A stretch of DNA of 64,000 nucleotides from Mansonella perstans (lineage: Eukaryota > Nematoda > Chromadorea > Rhabditida > Onchocercidae). Below are positions 26,428 to 38,888 of the stretch, one piece after another (positions within the stretch are counted from its first letter, which is position 1; each line of letters begins with the position of its first letter). The stretch is taken from NCBI GenBank assembly GCA_037074765.1, contig JBAMDO010000572.1:662501-726500 (forward strand). The letters run 5' to 3'. A model generated the notes under the pieces. The model saw nothing but the letters and a program-made list of their open reading frames with translations, was not told the origin of the DNA and searched no databases. A program made the translations under genes and the position numbers.

Positions 26428-28926
26428 TCAGTGATAAGCGAACAAAAATATGAAACAAAAATGATGGTGCTAATATATATTCCATAAGGAATCGGAGGAA
26501 AAGATAGACGAAATTAGAAGGAAAAAAGAGGGTGGCTGATGATAAATAATTTTAGTGCCATTTGAATTATTTCCATAGAGGGCCTTGGTTTTTCTGCTAG
26601 TCCTACTGAAAAGGGTTCTATAAAAGAAATGAATTACATTGCCTGATCTCCTATCATCTTGTACATTTTCATCCTCGACAGAATTTTTATTTCTTTGGGA
26701 ATAGCTTTGTAAGCCATATAAAACTTGACTTACATGCTTTATAAAGCTAAACTTTCATGTTTTAGATCTTCATTTCTTCCGGTGCAATTTTTTTGAATAT
26801 TTTTATTGTTGAAATAAAGACTTCTTTGAACAGTTTTGCTTTTTTCGAAGAATTCCCGTCTTTTCATCTGTGGATGGTAACATCGCTGCATTTGATCGTG
26901 CTTTTTACAGCTAACATCTACCATATATTTACTTTAACTTTGAAACTCTGCAAAGCGTTTTTCAAATATTTGATCACTAATAACTTAGCTAACATTTTGG
27001 GAAGAATTTCTTAAAGGATATAAAATCAAGTTTTTTCCACATAAATTCGAAACGATATGTTTGAGGCTGAAATCTCTGGCAAGTTTCGAATAGACCAATA
27101 TTCCAATTAAAGCTGTAAAATGTCTCAATTTGGCCGCTTAATAGAAAAATATTGTAATATTCTATCAGTATTAGCAGCTAAATTGGATGGTTGACTGCTA
27201 ATTGTTCCACCAGATTCAGGCTTGTTCCATGTGTGGCTATGTTTAATATGCAGCTAATTACTCTCAACATTTTATGCTGCATATCAATACTCGATCAAAA
27301 ATCTCTGTAAGTGAAAAAAAATTCCTTGCTTAAGCAGGCTTGATCGAGAGCTTGGCTCAAATCTTCTCCACATTAATTAACTCTGGGTGCTGCAAACAAA
27401 TAATGCTTGTGTTCAATCTGATAAAATTGTAGAAGTCCATTTTTCATTATTTAGTCTGATTCAGGTAACAGAGATACGAATTATAAATCTCAGTGCTGCA
27501 CGGAAAAGATTTAATTGTAACCTTGTTTGCTAAATTATTGCATTCGTCTCAATAATTCGGTTTTCCGATCATCACTTTAATAATACACATGAAATCTATT
27601 TGATCATGATGTAGATATGGAATATGTTATGTATCTCAAAGTTTCAGGCGAGTCGAGTTTTGTCTTCGAGTCCGTGCAAGCAAAAACTATTCGGTAGATA
27701 ATAATTTAAGCATAACCTGATAATCTCTGCTGGTTACAAGAAGTGTTAAGGGACTATTTGATCGGTAAGATCAGCCCTCTAATTGCTTAATTCTACAGCT
27801 TACCGATGCTTGTTCAATAATTCGGATTCATAAATAGAAACTCTACGAATTTAGTACAGCTGGCAAATAACAGTCATGAAAAATTCAATGAAAAATCACG
27901 GTACTATTATGTTTGATAAAATTTTAAAATTTATCGGACTGATATTATTGGGACATTTTTTACATTGATTCTTTTTCTTTTGTTATGTTCTACTACTTTA
28001 CCCCAAAACGTTTGATTATATTATACCTCGTTATATATTTACTTATTATAGGATATCTATTATATTATATTACACTAATTGTTTTATTATACTTCTATAA
28101 CTTATAACTTTATTTATAGTCATCTCATAAGTAAATCTGATATATGTTCCAAAGCAAACTAATTTCTTATCTGTTAATTTCACTCATTCATTCATTTTTA
28201 TTTACTACTTTCAGTCGTACGTACTGACTACATCTTCTCCGCGTTATCATAAAATCATTTTACTCTGAAGGATTTCCTCAATTTATCAGTGGTGTTTCAA
28301 GATGATTTTTCAGTGAAGTATCCAATAATCCTACAATTACTTCAACATCCTCTCGTAGTCCATCATCTCCTGTTCCTGCCTTATGTTTCATTTTCACCCA
28401 TGAAATTATCAAAAACTTATCTCGACTGATAACACTGATAAAGGCTATATTCCTCCCATTAATTTACAGGGATATATTTATTATTAGAGCCTTTATTGTC
28501 TTCACTTTTTTCTTTATGATAAAAAAAGTCAACAGTTGATCTCTTCTGATTTTTCTGAACTCTTTTAGTGTTCTTCACAAACTTTATAGCCTATACAATA
28601 CGACAGGAGTAACAATTGAGTGATGATTAGGCATAGAAAAAGGAAAAAGATATTCATAGGAGTTTTTAATTAACTATAGCGAACAACAGTTAACAGTTAG
28701 AGTTAATTATAGTTGGGAATGTTCATGAAATGGTGACTTATTTAAGTATTTGCTTAACTGACTAATACGATATTTAGAGGTGGAGAATGATGATGATAGA
28801 ACATTCAAAATTTCCATGATACAGCATAAGCATAAAGTTCTTTTATGGACTAAATTATTCACTTACACCAGCAACTTGTGCCAACATATAATAATTAGAA
28901 CAAATTACTGTTAGTGTGAACAAAAA
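26428..28926. other. intergenic, no gene seen
   Basis: About 2.5 kb of AT-rich DNA between the ATPSCKMT locus (+) and the 3' end of the Ly6-like gene (-). Open frames at 26739-27014 lack splice context. A weak inverted pair (atcggtaag ... cttaccgat) spans about 27761-27809. I see nothing functional. Confidence 0.5.
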
Positions 28927-29816
28927 TTAGTAAGGAAAAGTAATATTGTTGATTTGATTGTAAAGTTTTTCGCCCACTAATGGCTCGATCCATGAAGTGT
29001 ACTGTTGTTTCATAAGTTCCACATAATAGTGGACGGAATAATTCCCGTTGCAGAAGTCTTCAGTGCAGCAGTTATCACATCGGACAATATCTGTTCCGTA
29101 ACCGTCTGATTCACAAGGTTCACGGCAAGCAGCACCGCAAGTTCGTATCACAGCATTGAAGGCTTTCAAGGATGTTTCCACGGTGATCTCAAATCACTTG
29201 ATTATAATCTATGCTTAACTATATTTTGGAAAAGTTATAATTACTTTTATTGTGAAATATTCACTATTTTCCATATTAACAACGTTCTCAAAAAATCATA
29301 TGTGGTTAATCATTCCGTTATGGAATAACTTAGCGGATAAGCATAAAGCTTCAATTATTAATCGTCACCATAAGCTTGCTCTAATTATTAACCAGCTCAG
29401 ATCATGCGAACAGATCTTTTCCTGAAAGATTTCTAAAGAAAAATTAGCCATAAATAAGGTTGTTTGTATTTTATTGACTTGGAAGTAACGAAATAATACA
29501 GTCCTTGTCAATTAAATCAATGCATTTCGAGAAATTTGGATTGGTTGAAAATTCGCTGATATATATAGGTGGAAATTGACTTTACAAATATTAAAAAGTA
29601 AGTTTAAAAAAAAAAAAAACAAAGGTTTACCACACAAAATTTTTCCCAAGATGCGCAAGTACGTGTCGTTAAGTTACGACTAGTTTGAATTAATGATTCG
29701 TTGGCGCAAAAGAAATCGTTTTCAGATGCTGCTTTAAGCTCTGAGTATGAACATGAATAACACGTCAGGGCGATTACAGCGTTTGGAAAAAAGACTGCTG
29801 ATATAAAAAAGAGCAT
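28927..29816 (-). CDS. secreted Ly6/uPAR three-finger domain protein (2 exons)
   Basis: Exons 29816-29631 and 29187-28927, joined in phase 0, give 148 residues. The N-terminus is a signal peptide (MLFFISAVFFPNAVIA) leading straight into LTCYSCSY, the first strand of a three-finger fold. Cysteines continue as CxSW..FC, CGAACREPC and the diagnostic end CDNCCTEDFCN. A sequon-like NLT and NNIT are present. About 35 residues follow the last Cys; the C-terminus is not strongly hydrophobic, so a GPI anchor is doubtful. Nematode members include the ODR-2/HOT group, but I cannot assign this one. Such proteins often modulate receptors or channels at the cell surface (family knowledge; role here is inference). 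It is divergently arranged with the phosphatase gene 382 bp away. Confidence 0.85.
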
Positions 29817-30198
29817 TTAAAATAGTGGCGGTAAAAACAGACAAGTTAAATATATAAGTCTGATAATGGATGAGGAACCATCATTTGTTTGCTGTTCACT
29901 ACTTTAGCTCCAAAGAATATTTCTTAAGGTTTCCCGATTAGGCGAATAACTGGGCTATTTCCTGTTGCATTACGTCAATTACATAGAGCGTTTACTCAAT
30001 CATTATTTTCCGCAGTACCAATTTCGGCTACATTTCCTGTCCATATATATAATCTCCTCCAATAATTTCCTCTTCGATCTCGACTATTAACACCATAACA
30101 ACCAGGTTTTTCCTTCTATTCTGTTAGCAGCTATATTTTCGCTATTATTTTTCTGGTCCACTGAGCAAGACCATTACTACTTCTCTCAATTCACAGCA
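29817..30198. promoter_or_regulatory. short divergent promoter region (Ly6 / DUSP)
   Basis: Only 382 bp separate the ATGs of two oppositely oriented genes, so both core promoters must lie here unless longer 5' exons exist. An acceptor (aattcacag) sits two bases before the phosphatase ATG. No defined transcription-factor site is claimed. Confidence 0.45.
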
Positions 30199-31455
30199 AT
30201 GACAACATCCGAAGTAATTTCTCAAGATTCTTCAAAAATATCAAGAATTCGACCTTTCCTCTATCTAAGCGGATTGGCACCGCTTACGCTGACATCTCTA
30301 AAACCGTAAGTGCATTACTGTTGTTCGTAGTTCATAATAATACAATAATCTACGTGTAATATTATTGTAGCATTAAATTAGAACAGTTGTCATTAAATTA
30401 AGTCAAGAGAAATACCATAATTAATGAACGAAATTTCATTCAATTGATCAAATGATAAATTAAAAATGATTTAAATTCAGGTTCACCTGTATCATCAATT
30501 GTGTATCAGGTCTTCGGCAGGTTGTGCCATCACATTTTTCTGTGCTTCATATTCCGATCGAAGATGACGAAAAAACAGATTTGAGTCCATATTGGCATAC
30601 TGTGTTCAGTAAAATTGATGAAGAAAAAAGAAATGGTGGCAAGGTGCTCATTTTTTGTGGTATGGGAATATCCAGGTATTTATTTCGCAATAAATATCTT
30701 ATGCAAAATTTTGTGAAATTAATTGAATAATATATGATTTTTCTAGATATCTTGTGAATCCGAAACATATCGAGCTTTCTGATTTTTTCCGCAATTTCAT
30801 TTCTTTTGAATACTGTACAGATAACTTGTTGTAGATCAGCAACCTTTGTTATTGCATATTTGATGTGTATGGAGAAGATGACTCTACGAGATGCATACAA
30901 GGAAGTGCAAAATATACGAAACATTATTTGTCCCAATGTTGGCTTTTTCAAACAAATGATAGAATTAGAAGAAAAGGTGATTTTCCGACATTATAAATTC
31001 AAAATTTAAAAAGTAACAAAATGTATTGTTTTCTAATTTACGATACTGATCACGAACTTTGTCCAAAATTACAAGAAATAAGTTGAGTAGAAGCTACCCT
31101 TTCACAGTGTGATTAGTATTGTGTTTAGCTGTAATGAATTAATTTTTTGTGATAGTCCAAGTGGTAATAGCTGTTTATAACACCATTTCATTGTCCAATC
31201 ATAACAAAATTGTTGTTGATATGTTTTATTTAGGATATAATTTTCCATATTCTAACAATTGATACATTCATTCTCAAACATAGAAATGCTTTATTTATAG
31301 AATTTCAATCTGTCTTCTATACATCATTACAGCTATACAATCAAACAACGGTAAAGATTATCACACCAATAAATGATATCGAAGTAGCAGATGTCGTATG
31401 GAAGGAATTATACGACGAAATGATGAATGAAATTAATAAGAACGGTTCTTCATAA
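30199..31455 (+). CDS. atypical dual-specificity protein phosphatase, signature His replaced (4 exons)
   Basis: Exons 30199-30305, 30481-30675, 30835-30976 and 31333-31455; all phases close, giving 188 residues, the usual size of small atypical DUSPs (DUSP14/18/21 type). Domain order: N-terminal RPFLYLSGLAPLT (family IxxxLYLG-like strand), CIINCVSGL, IPIEDDEKTDLSPYW (general-acid loop), P-loop IFCGMGISRSAT (Cys about 95, Arg about 101), then VIAYLMCMEKMTLRDAYKEV and the Pro-Asn helix NIICPNVGFFKQM. These enzymes dephosphorylate Ser/Thr/Tyr residues. The usual HCxxGxxRS signature has Phe instead of His, although Cys and Arg are kept, so catalysis may be altered. An AATAAA lies at 31745-31750. 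The start is the ATG just after an acceptor. Confidence 0.9.
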
Positions 31456-32638
31456 GTCATTATTTCATTACGGATATGTAATTATTACCGTATACATACA
31501 TTTTTATTCCATCCCATAATAATTCTTGCACAGTTCTTCCGTTATTCTCATTTTCTAATTTTAAAGGCTGCTGTTTCATTATGAATAGTACTTTGAAGGA
31601 TTTTTAATCAGAAATGGATTAGATCCATTAAAACGGTATATTTTGTGATTAAAATGTGAGTTTTTTTCGGTATAGATTTTCACAAATGCCAAGTTAAAAT
31701 ACCGGATAGTTTTAGAACCCTACTAGTTTCATTTATGCATTGAAAATAAAGAGATACGAAGAAAATTTTAATAAACCAATCAATTATCGCAATCAGGTTG
31801 TTTTTTTACTTTCCACAAAAGTTTGTTACTTGAACTTTTTTAGGTGAATGTGGCCGAAAAATCCTTGTTACTATAAAGCATAGATTCAGTGCATTTCTAA
31901 AAATTATTACATTTTTATTTTCGAAATTCTAAAAAATGGATGAATATTTGGAAAAAAATTCTTCTCGCGATTGATTTTTTCGGGTATTCTTGTTTCCTGT
32001 ATCAAATATCGGCCAAAAGCGCATAATTACACAGCCGAATCATTCTGAAATAACATATTTCTTCTGAGACCTATCATTCTTCCATTTTTTCAGTTCAACA
32101 GAAATTTTGTCCGATTTGCTTTTTCTTTCGAATTTCCGTTACTTGGAAAATTTAACAAAATTTATCCTCTATTAGTGTTCTCTATTCGGACTTAATATTT
32201 CCATATATTTTTTCAAACGACTTTTTCCCTTCTTTTTCGTTTCTTTAATAATTTCCATAATAACTGTCGGTTTTATATATTTCATGGATGAGTGAAAATG
32301 AAGTAAATAACTATTCCAAAAAATCTGAATACCTAAAGGTAATGACATGAAATTGGTATTGATTGTACCATTGAATGGACATTTGTGATGCTTGTTGTAT
32401 CCATTGCAACATTGCTGTCTATTTTGAAGAAAAAATTAAAGACTGATTGTTATATTATTGATGAAACTATTTGAAAAAGATATTAAACATAGAGAATCAA
32501 TATTGAAGAGAATAAATGATTAATGTAAAGATAGATGGGAAAAAATGATTAATTAGTAAGAATAAAAGTGAATACAAATGTAAACAGACACTCGTTCGTT
32601 CAATTGAGTGTGTTTTTATTTAGATGCTGAATTTAAAA
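31456..32638. other. convergent intergenic region
   Basis: The 3' flanks of the phosphatase (+) and glycosyltransferase (-). It holds a plus-strand polyadenylation signal at 31745-31750 and, for the minus strand, AATAAA (tttatt at 32615-32620) about 20 bases past the glycosyltransferase stop. No gene is seen. Confidence 0.55.
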
Positions 32639-34797
32639 TTAAAATTTATTACTTAACTCATCAAATTTTATCAACCTGTAGTTGAAAAAAAAGACTAATT
32701 CTTCCGCTTCCACTGGATGAATGACAAGAATAAGTGAATGGCAAACATCATTGATCGGTAACCAGGGTTTTATTCCAGGTACATTTCTGAGTTTTAGACC
32801 AGTTGCCTAAAGATTTTGGTTATTATAGAATAAAACATATCAGAAAAGAGATTAACTCACCTGAATAATTAATCCCGTAAAAACATCGAAGATTTTAAAT
32901 CCAGTGATATAGTGAATACCGAACTCTGGCATCGCATATGAAATTTTTTGACATGACTGTAATTAATAGAGTACATTCAATTTATCCAAATAATTTCGTT
33001 ATCCGATGAAGTCCTTATTAGTTTAATATGCCAACACAGTATTTTTTTCACCTGGACATCTTCAATGATCATCACGCCACTGCAGTAATCTGGATGCAGG
33101 TTTCCTGGCCATTGCCATTCGTTTACGTAATAGTGATGGGAGCTGTTACGTATAACAGGTTGCTTCGAAATTATCTTCAAATAATATCTATAACAACTAA
33201 AATAATCAATAATTAAAAAGTAAAGTCATTAAGCAAGCATTCAATCGGTAGTAATTTGTACAAAATATTTACCGTACATCCCAAGTATCCATCAAAAGTA
33301 TTATTCGTATTATCCAGAAATTTTTTCAAATTTTCACCAAATAAAACAGCATCTGAATCCATGCTAGCCATCAGTGGAATCTGCGAACATCTTGAACTGT
33401 GATAGTAATTATTACTCCACCATTTCAGCAACAAGTTTTCCCAACTGAACTTTTAGAAGGTAGACAAAGGCTTATATACAGGAAGAGAGGAAACAATTTA
33501 TAAGAGCTCATCTTTTATTATTCTTATTGCACAATGGGTTTCTCTTAACGGTGAAACCGATAACAACTCTAAATATGTCCAATTTACTTTGTTAAATAAA
33601 GAAGCGATTAAATTACTGCTAATTAATCAATATTTAATAATTAAAGATTTATTTATATATATACTTTTCATTTCGTTTTTCTTGACTGTCTTATTAACTG
33701 ATTAATTATTTAAATTTGAACATTATTTTTTTAAGAATAATTGATACAATTCATTCAGGTAAAAATAATATTTGGAATCTATGCAAAAAGGACTACAATA
33801 CCTATCAACAAAATTTGCTAGTAAGATATCATGAAACTGCTTATTTTCTTCAAAAATAGCATTGGTTTTGTTTGTCTGATACAGTTCTGCTTCTGATTCG
33901 ATGCCAATAGAAAAAATTATCTAAAATAATTTGAAATTTCTTTAGCTTAGTTTAAATTGAAGAAAAAACAATTGAAATTCCGGGAGTGATTGAGAATTCA
34001 CGATTCTCATGCTTTAGAACAAACGATATTGCAGTATTGACAAGGAAATTAAATACCTCAATTCCATGAAGTTTAGCTTCTATTGCCCAAGTGTTCCTAA
34101 TCAAATTCCTGATTGACCAACCGTTCTTGTCCGGTGTCACTGCCAAGTACACAAGTATCGCTGCATGTTTTTTTTCTGGAAATAAAACGATTGTGCTTCT
34201 GTTTACGCCATCCCCTCTCCTAATAATTGCATTTATTAAAATTTTTTTGTTTCGTTCGACAAGTTCCAGAATCAAACAGCATCTTCAATCCTATAAATTC
34301 CATTCTACTATCAGGAAAATCGTCCTTCCCTAGAGAACTTCTTTTCAAGAAGTGTCTAATATTCTATTACAGAAAAAATTTAAGTATTTCAAAATGATCC
34401 CGAAATCAAGAAAAATCAATTGCAAAATACTTCATCTCAATGTTAGTAATAAAATAAATTCACTAACTGTCAATGTTCGAAGAAAATTCATTGACTATTA
34501 CTCATCATCAACTTTAATAGAAAATAAATGCCAATTTTTGTGTCGCATACTTATACATACGGCTGGTTCGATCAAATACCAGAATGGTTGAAAAGTCTTT
34601 TTGTATCGATGAATTTTATACCATGCATAACGAAATTCCAATCCCCTTACAAATGATGATGAAGACTGTTGAAAATCGGAATTTAACGTAGAAATTTCTT
34701 GCTTGATGGAAAAATTGCACAACTTTCTGTAGCCATAAATCCATAAAAGGACGATAATGATTGAGGCCCAAGTTGCAATAGATTTTCCTTTTATCAT
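32639..34797 (-). CDS. GT31-family beta-1,3-glycosyltransferase-like protein (7 exons)
   Basis: Exons 34797-34551, 34175-34057, 33920-33802, 33444-33273, 33174-33052, 32956-32861 and 32806-32639; phases close to a 347-residue protein, typical of beta-1,3-galactosyl/GlcNAc transferases. It begins with a short cytoplasmic tail and a Golgi signal anchor (IATWASIIIVLLWIYGY). Family motifs follow: AILVYLAVTPD..WSIRNLIRNTW, IIFSIGIES, FHDILLANFVDSWENLLLK, MASMDSDAVLF (metal-binding DSD, about residues 191-193) and WPGNLHPDYCSGVMII, then FGIHYITGF. The likely reaction is transfer of a sugar from a UDP donor in beta-1,3 linkage in the Golgi lumen (family knowledge); the acceptor is unknown. The acceptor before exon 5 (tatttgaag) is weak, but other choices break frame. 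Minus-strand AATAAA lies right after the stop. Confidence 0.87.
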
Positions 34798-36320
34798 TTG
34801 TGGATACGGAAACCTTCTGATAACCTAAAGTATGTCCTATGAATTCTTGTTGGAACAATAGCTTTTAATGCTTATATTTATGTTTATTTTACCATTGCTT
34901 TATTTTGTTTCGTTAATCTGTGATCAGTATTCTAGCAGCATACCGGATATTGATGTGGTAAATGAGACATGTATCTGGAATTCCCCTGCGAGAAAATTAC
35001 CTTGAGCATGATTCGAATTGTTCCGAAATTTAATAACCGTAAGCAATGGGTCAATAAAAGCTATGCATTATCATTTGTTATTGTCCTTAAGTCCTGTTTT
35101 ATTGGTTATTCCTTAATTTATCTTAATTTCCTGTTATTTCTTAGTTAAAATTTTTCTCACAGAAATGTTTATTAACATGCTCATTTTCAAATTTCTATAC
35201 CATATTTATTTTATTAAACAATATCTAAGATATCAAATAATTCCACTAACTGCAATAGAACCATTGAGGTCACCCTTTCTTGCAACAGCAATTGCATAAA
35301 CGGCCTTTTTATAAATTTGGCTTGAAATGAAAAAACTTTCAGTCTTGGTGTCATTGACTTTAGAAATGAATGATGACATGTGCGAAATGAGGACATTTTC
35401 AATGTTTCTAAAACTTGTGTTTAAAAAATTTTTACTAGTTTTTTAATGCATATTTTAATAACAAATGGCTAGAATCTCAGATATTTCAGCATAATGCCAA
35501 GAACTGAGGATGAAACAAATTGGTCGACAAAATTCTTTCGATTAAATGAGGGTAACAAGTAGAAGATTTGCATAAGCTCTTTAAATAGTGCAACATTTAC
35601 CTAACACTTAGAGTATTAGAATTGTATAATATTTGGTTTCCAAAATCATTTTTGTATATTCCACCTATTGAAAAAAAGTAGTTTTAAAGTAACACTTTTA
35701 TGTAGAGAGAAAGTCAGAAAAGATAAACAGAATCGTTACTAAACGTGTAGCTTTTAAATTCTTGAAAGATGAACGAAAAATTAAAGTTGGGCAAATAAAA
35801 AAAGTTATTTCTATTATTAATAATTGGTAAACTTCACTTATCACTTATGAGCAAAAAGATATTCGCTTGACTGGTCATTAAGAAAGTAATGATATATATA
35901 TGTCCTAATATATATATATATATGCATTGAAAAAATGATGAATTCAGAGAAAAATGAAAGTCTGTAATAAATAATTCTAACGTAGTCTTTTTTCGGGACA
36001 ATTGAAACTTTGTTTAAAATTATAAGTTAGGTTTGTGGAAAGAACGAAAATCAAAAGTCATAGGCATAAAGTTAAACCTGATTATCCCACCAGATATTTT
36101 CATCAAAAATTTTAGGACATTCCATTACTGAAGGACAAGCGCTTAGTAGATTTTATTTCTCACCAAATATCTACAATTGAAACTCTGACAACCGGTTTTT
36201 TACGTGTTTTGAAATAAATCTTTTCAGTACTGTAGGATTAGACGATTGAGAACAAAGTTCTTTATTAAAAGCTTACAAAGAAAAAAGAACCAAATACGAA
36301 TTAAGGGCCGATTAAATTGC
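34798..36320. other. intergenic, no gene seen
   Basis: Upstream flank of the glycosyltransferase plus AT-rich DNA, including a (ta)n microsatellite around 35893-35925. An open frame on the minus strand at 35402-35214 shows no splice support or family resemblance. Confidence 0.45.
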
Positions 36321-36448
36321 TTATTCGGTTTGCATGGTTATTTGTCTCTCCATGAATAATCTCTTCTCAGTGCTATAAATGGCCAATGTATAGACCACAG
36401 TTATTGTTAATATTGTGGTGGCACTCATTATTATTAGAACTTTTCCCA
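36321..36448 (-). other. candidate terminal exon encoding a transmembrane segment and short tail
   Basis: After a good acceptor (aatttgcag) the minus-strand frame begins with two bases finishing a codon and reads GKVLIIMSATTILTITVVYT, then LAIYSTEKRLFMERQITMQTE and stop. This is one hydrophobic segment followed by a charged tail, which looks coding. The upstream exon is uncertain; the open frame 37457-37251 (with a signal-peptide-like start) could join through a GTTTCT donor at about 37277 in the right phase, but this is speculative. The family is unknown. Confidence 0.3.
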
Positions 36449-38491
36449 CTGCAAATTTTTATTATTTCAACAACAACAAAAAACAATGAAATATGAAGAT
36501 CTGAATTAAAATTAAATTCATTTCTTATTTACTGCTATCGATTCTCCTGAGATTTGCCTCAATATTTTAGGACTATTACTAGACTCAGAAATTTCATATT
36601 TTATATTTTAAAATATATGTTCAATTTATATATTTTCAATCAAAGATTCAGTAAAATCTGGATTATTATTATTATTATGGTTATTAATCAATAATAATTT
36701 TACGCAAGATTTCAGGATAATTTCACATTAACTAATTTTGAATCGGTTAACTTTTTAAAGTCGTAAATTGGCCTAATTATAATTGAAAAAAATCGCATAT
36801 TAAGCATAATTAAATTGCCATACCACTGCTTATGTTTGCAATATTTTATTCGTAAAATAAAGATTACAAGTTGCAACTGCATTTTGATGTCAAAAACAAG
36901 TTTCTGGCAAGTCATTCATAAACTTAACGGGATAGTTTAGGTAATTAACTTGAGTAACTTACTCGAAGTAATGGGGGATTTTTTTGCGTCTGATATCTAA
37001 AAAATGCTTTTTCCATTTGAATTCAATATTTATGAAGACAGTAATTAATTAGAAATGTATGGACGATTAATGAATTAATTCAAAATGTACTTAAGCAGAC
37101 GTTTGGAATTATTTGATTTTTATATAATGTCGATTTCACTTCATCGAACATAAGGGAAAAAATGTTTTCTAATAGGGACATTTTCTTAACTTTTTACTTC
37201 TGCTTATTTATTTGAAAAGTACTTGGTTGTTTTTTCAATTCAATCTTTTTTTAAAAACTGTATGAGAAACATAAAAATTGCTTGCCATTATTGTCGTATT
37301 CTCGCTGCTTGTGACATTGGTAGAAAATTCGAAATCTGTCTGGTTGAGCAATACTTCCTCTTTTCCTATGGCATTTTGTATTATGTTGGTTTTCTGGTGA
37401 CGTAACATTTGATTCAAAAATAGAGACCAGAATTAATTCGTGAAGAAATAATATCATGAATTAATCACGAAAAATTTCTTATCATGATGGATTGATTCTG
37501 CAGGGAATGATAAGAGATTGATAAGAGATTAAAGTTAAGAAAATCTATTGGCATCGCATTAAATTTGAGACTATTGTAATATATAAAATAGTTTCATTTT
37601 ATTCGATGCAAAATTCGATTAGAGTGAAATTAATCGAAGTTTCATCAATCAAATTCTTAAAATAACTTATGAGATACGATATTCGGTGGAAAAAATGATT
37701 TTAAAAGTATTGCTAGTTAAAGTGCTTTAGTGTTGAAGTCTCACAATACGCAAAACATTATTTTTCCCTTTAAGAAATCTCTCATGGAGAGCAAAACAGG
37801 CCAAAATTGACAAGTGGCAAAAAATAAACTGCTAGTCGTAAACATCGCCATGGCTTATTTTTTCTTTTTTTCTTGTCTGAGATGTATTTGTATTTCTGAA
37901 TTTGATTTTAGCCATATGGAAATTAAAATATTGAGTGATTGAATTTACTTTTTACATTATGCAATCAACAAAAAGCAGAACCGGCATCAATTTTTTATTA
38001 ATTTCAGAAGCATAGGAAATTTGTTGAAATATTGGAGGACAACCAGAAATAATTAGACTTGATGACACTTTTTTACCTTAATGTCATTTATTTTAAATTT
38101 ATGAATTGCAATGAATTTGTTTAGAAAGTAATGTGAAATGACCGTGAGACTAAATCTTATTTCCAGTGTTCAGTTTCGTAAAAAAAAATCATAAAAAATC
38201 ATTAATTGACCTACGAGAAGGATAGACTAAGTGATAATAAATCAGATGAACTAGAAAATTAACTTATTTATTGTTGTATTTGTACTCAACTATGCTCTTC
38301 TAATTTCTGTATTAAAATAATATGATCCAATGAACTAAGAATAGTACCTATTGACTATTCTCTCTTATTCTTTTTCCTTTCCTGATATAATTTTCGCCAT
38401 AAAATCGAGAGAATATTATCTTGTTGTTTTTTGTCTAGATGTGTAATGAATGTATGTACTATCGTATTATGTATCACTATTATACTGCGTA
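36449..38491. other. gene-poor region
   Basis: AT-rich sequence between two candidate small-gene exon sets. On the minus strand, 37457-37251 is open for 68 codons with a hydrophobic start and three later cysteines, but a second minus frame over the same bases (37417-37235) is also open, so neither is trusted. Confidence 0.4.
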
Positions 38492-38888
38492 CTAAGGATT
38501 TATTTTATTCAATTTTAATTTTACTTTCTTCATGATACTATTGCCAGATGCTTCTAAAATTACAACAAAAATGCCTAAAGCTATCATATACATTATCGCA
38601 ATAGGAAACGCTAATCCATGAGACCCTGAGAATGAGCATTGATGATAAAAAAAAATAATGAATGCATAAATGCGTCATCGAAGTATGTTTATTAAAAGCT
38701 TCCCGAAACTCTTGGGGAATGGAATTTTTCTCCGGAATCTTTCCAATTAGTCAGTCAATCATTGCGGTGATGGGATCATTTAAAGATCCATCATTCAAAC
38801 TTTAAACGTTATAATTACCTGATCGCATTAAATGAGCCTTTGTTTTGAGCAAAAGAAGTGCACAAGTCACAATCGTTTGTGGCCACAT
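38492..38888 (-). CDS. small membrane or secreted protein, unknown (2 exons, 67 aa)
   Basis: Exon 1 (38888-38819) encodes MWPQTIVTCALLLLKTKAHL plus MRS and one extra base. Exon 2 (38625-38492), after acceptor attctcag, completes the codon and reads SHGLAFPIAIMYMIALGIFV, then VILEASGNSIMKK, a basic tail and stop. The phases agree exactly, donor (GTAATT) and acceptor are good, and the product is a coherent 67-residue protein with an N-terminal signal-like helix and one strong transmembrane segment. No family is recognised. Each exon is too short to show up as an isolated long frame. Confidence is limited because short AT-rich DNA can mimic such a pair. Confidence 0.45.

Noticed and set aside
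27761..27809. Inverted pair atcggtaag/cttaccgat
   Set aside because: Nine-base stem with a ~30-base loop in AT-rich DNA; not distinguishable from chance.
35214..35402. Minus-strand 62-codon frame
   Set aside because: No splice signals, no family resemblance and typical of chance in AT-rich DNA.
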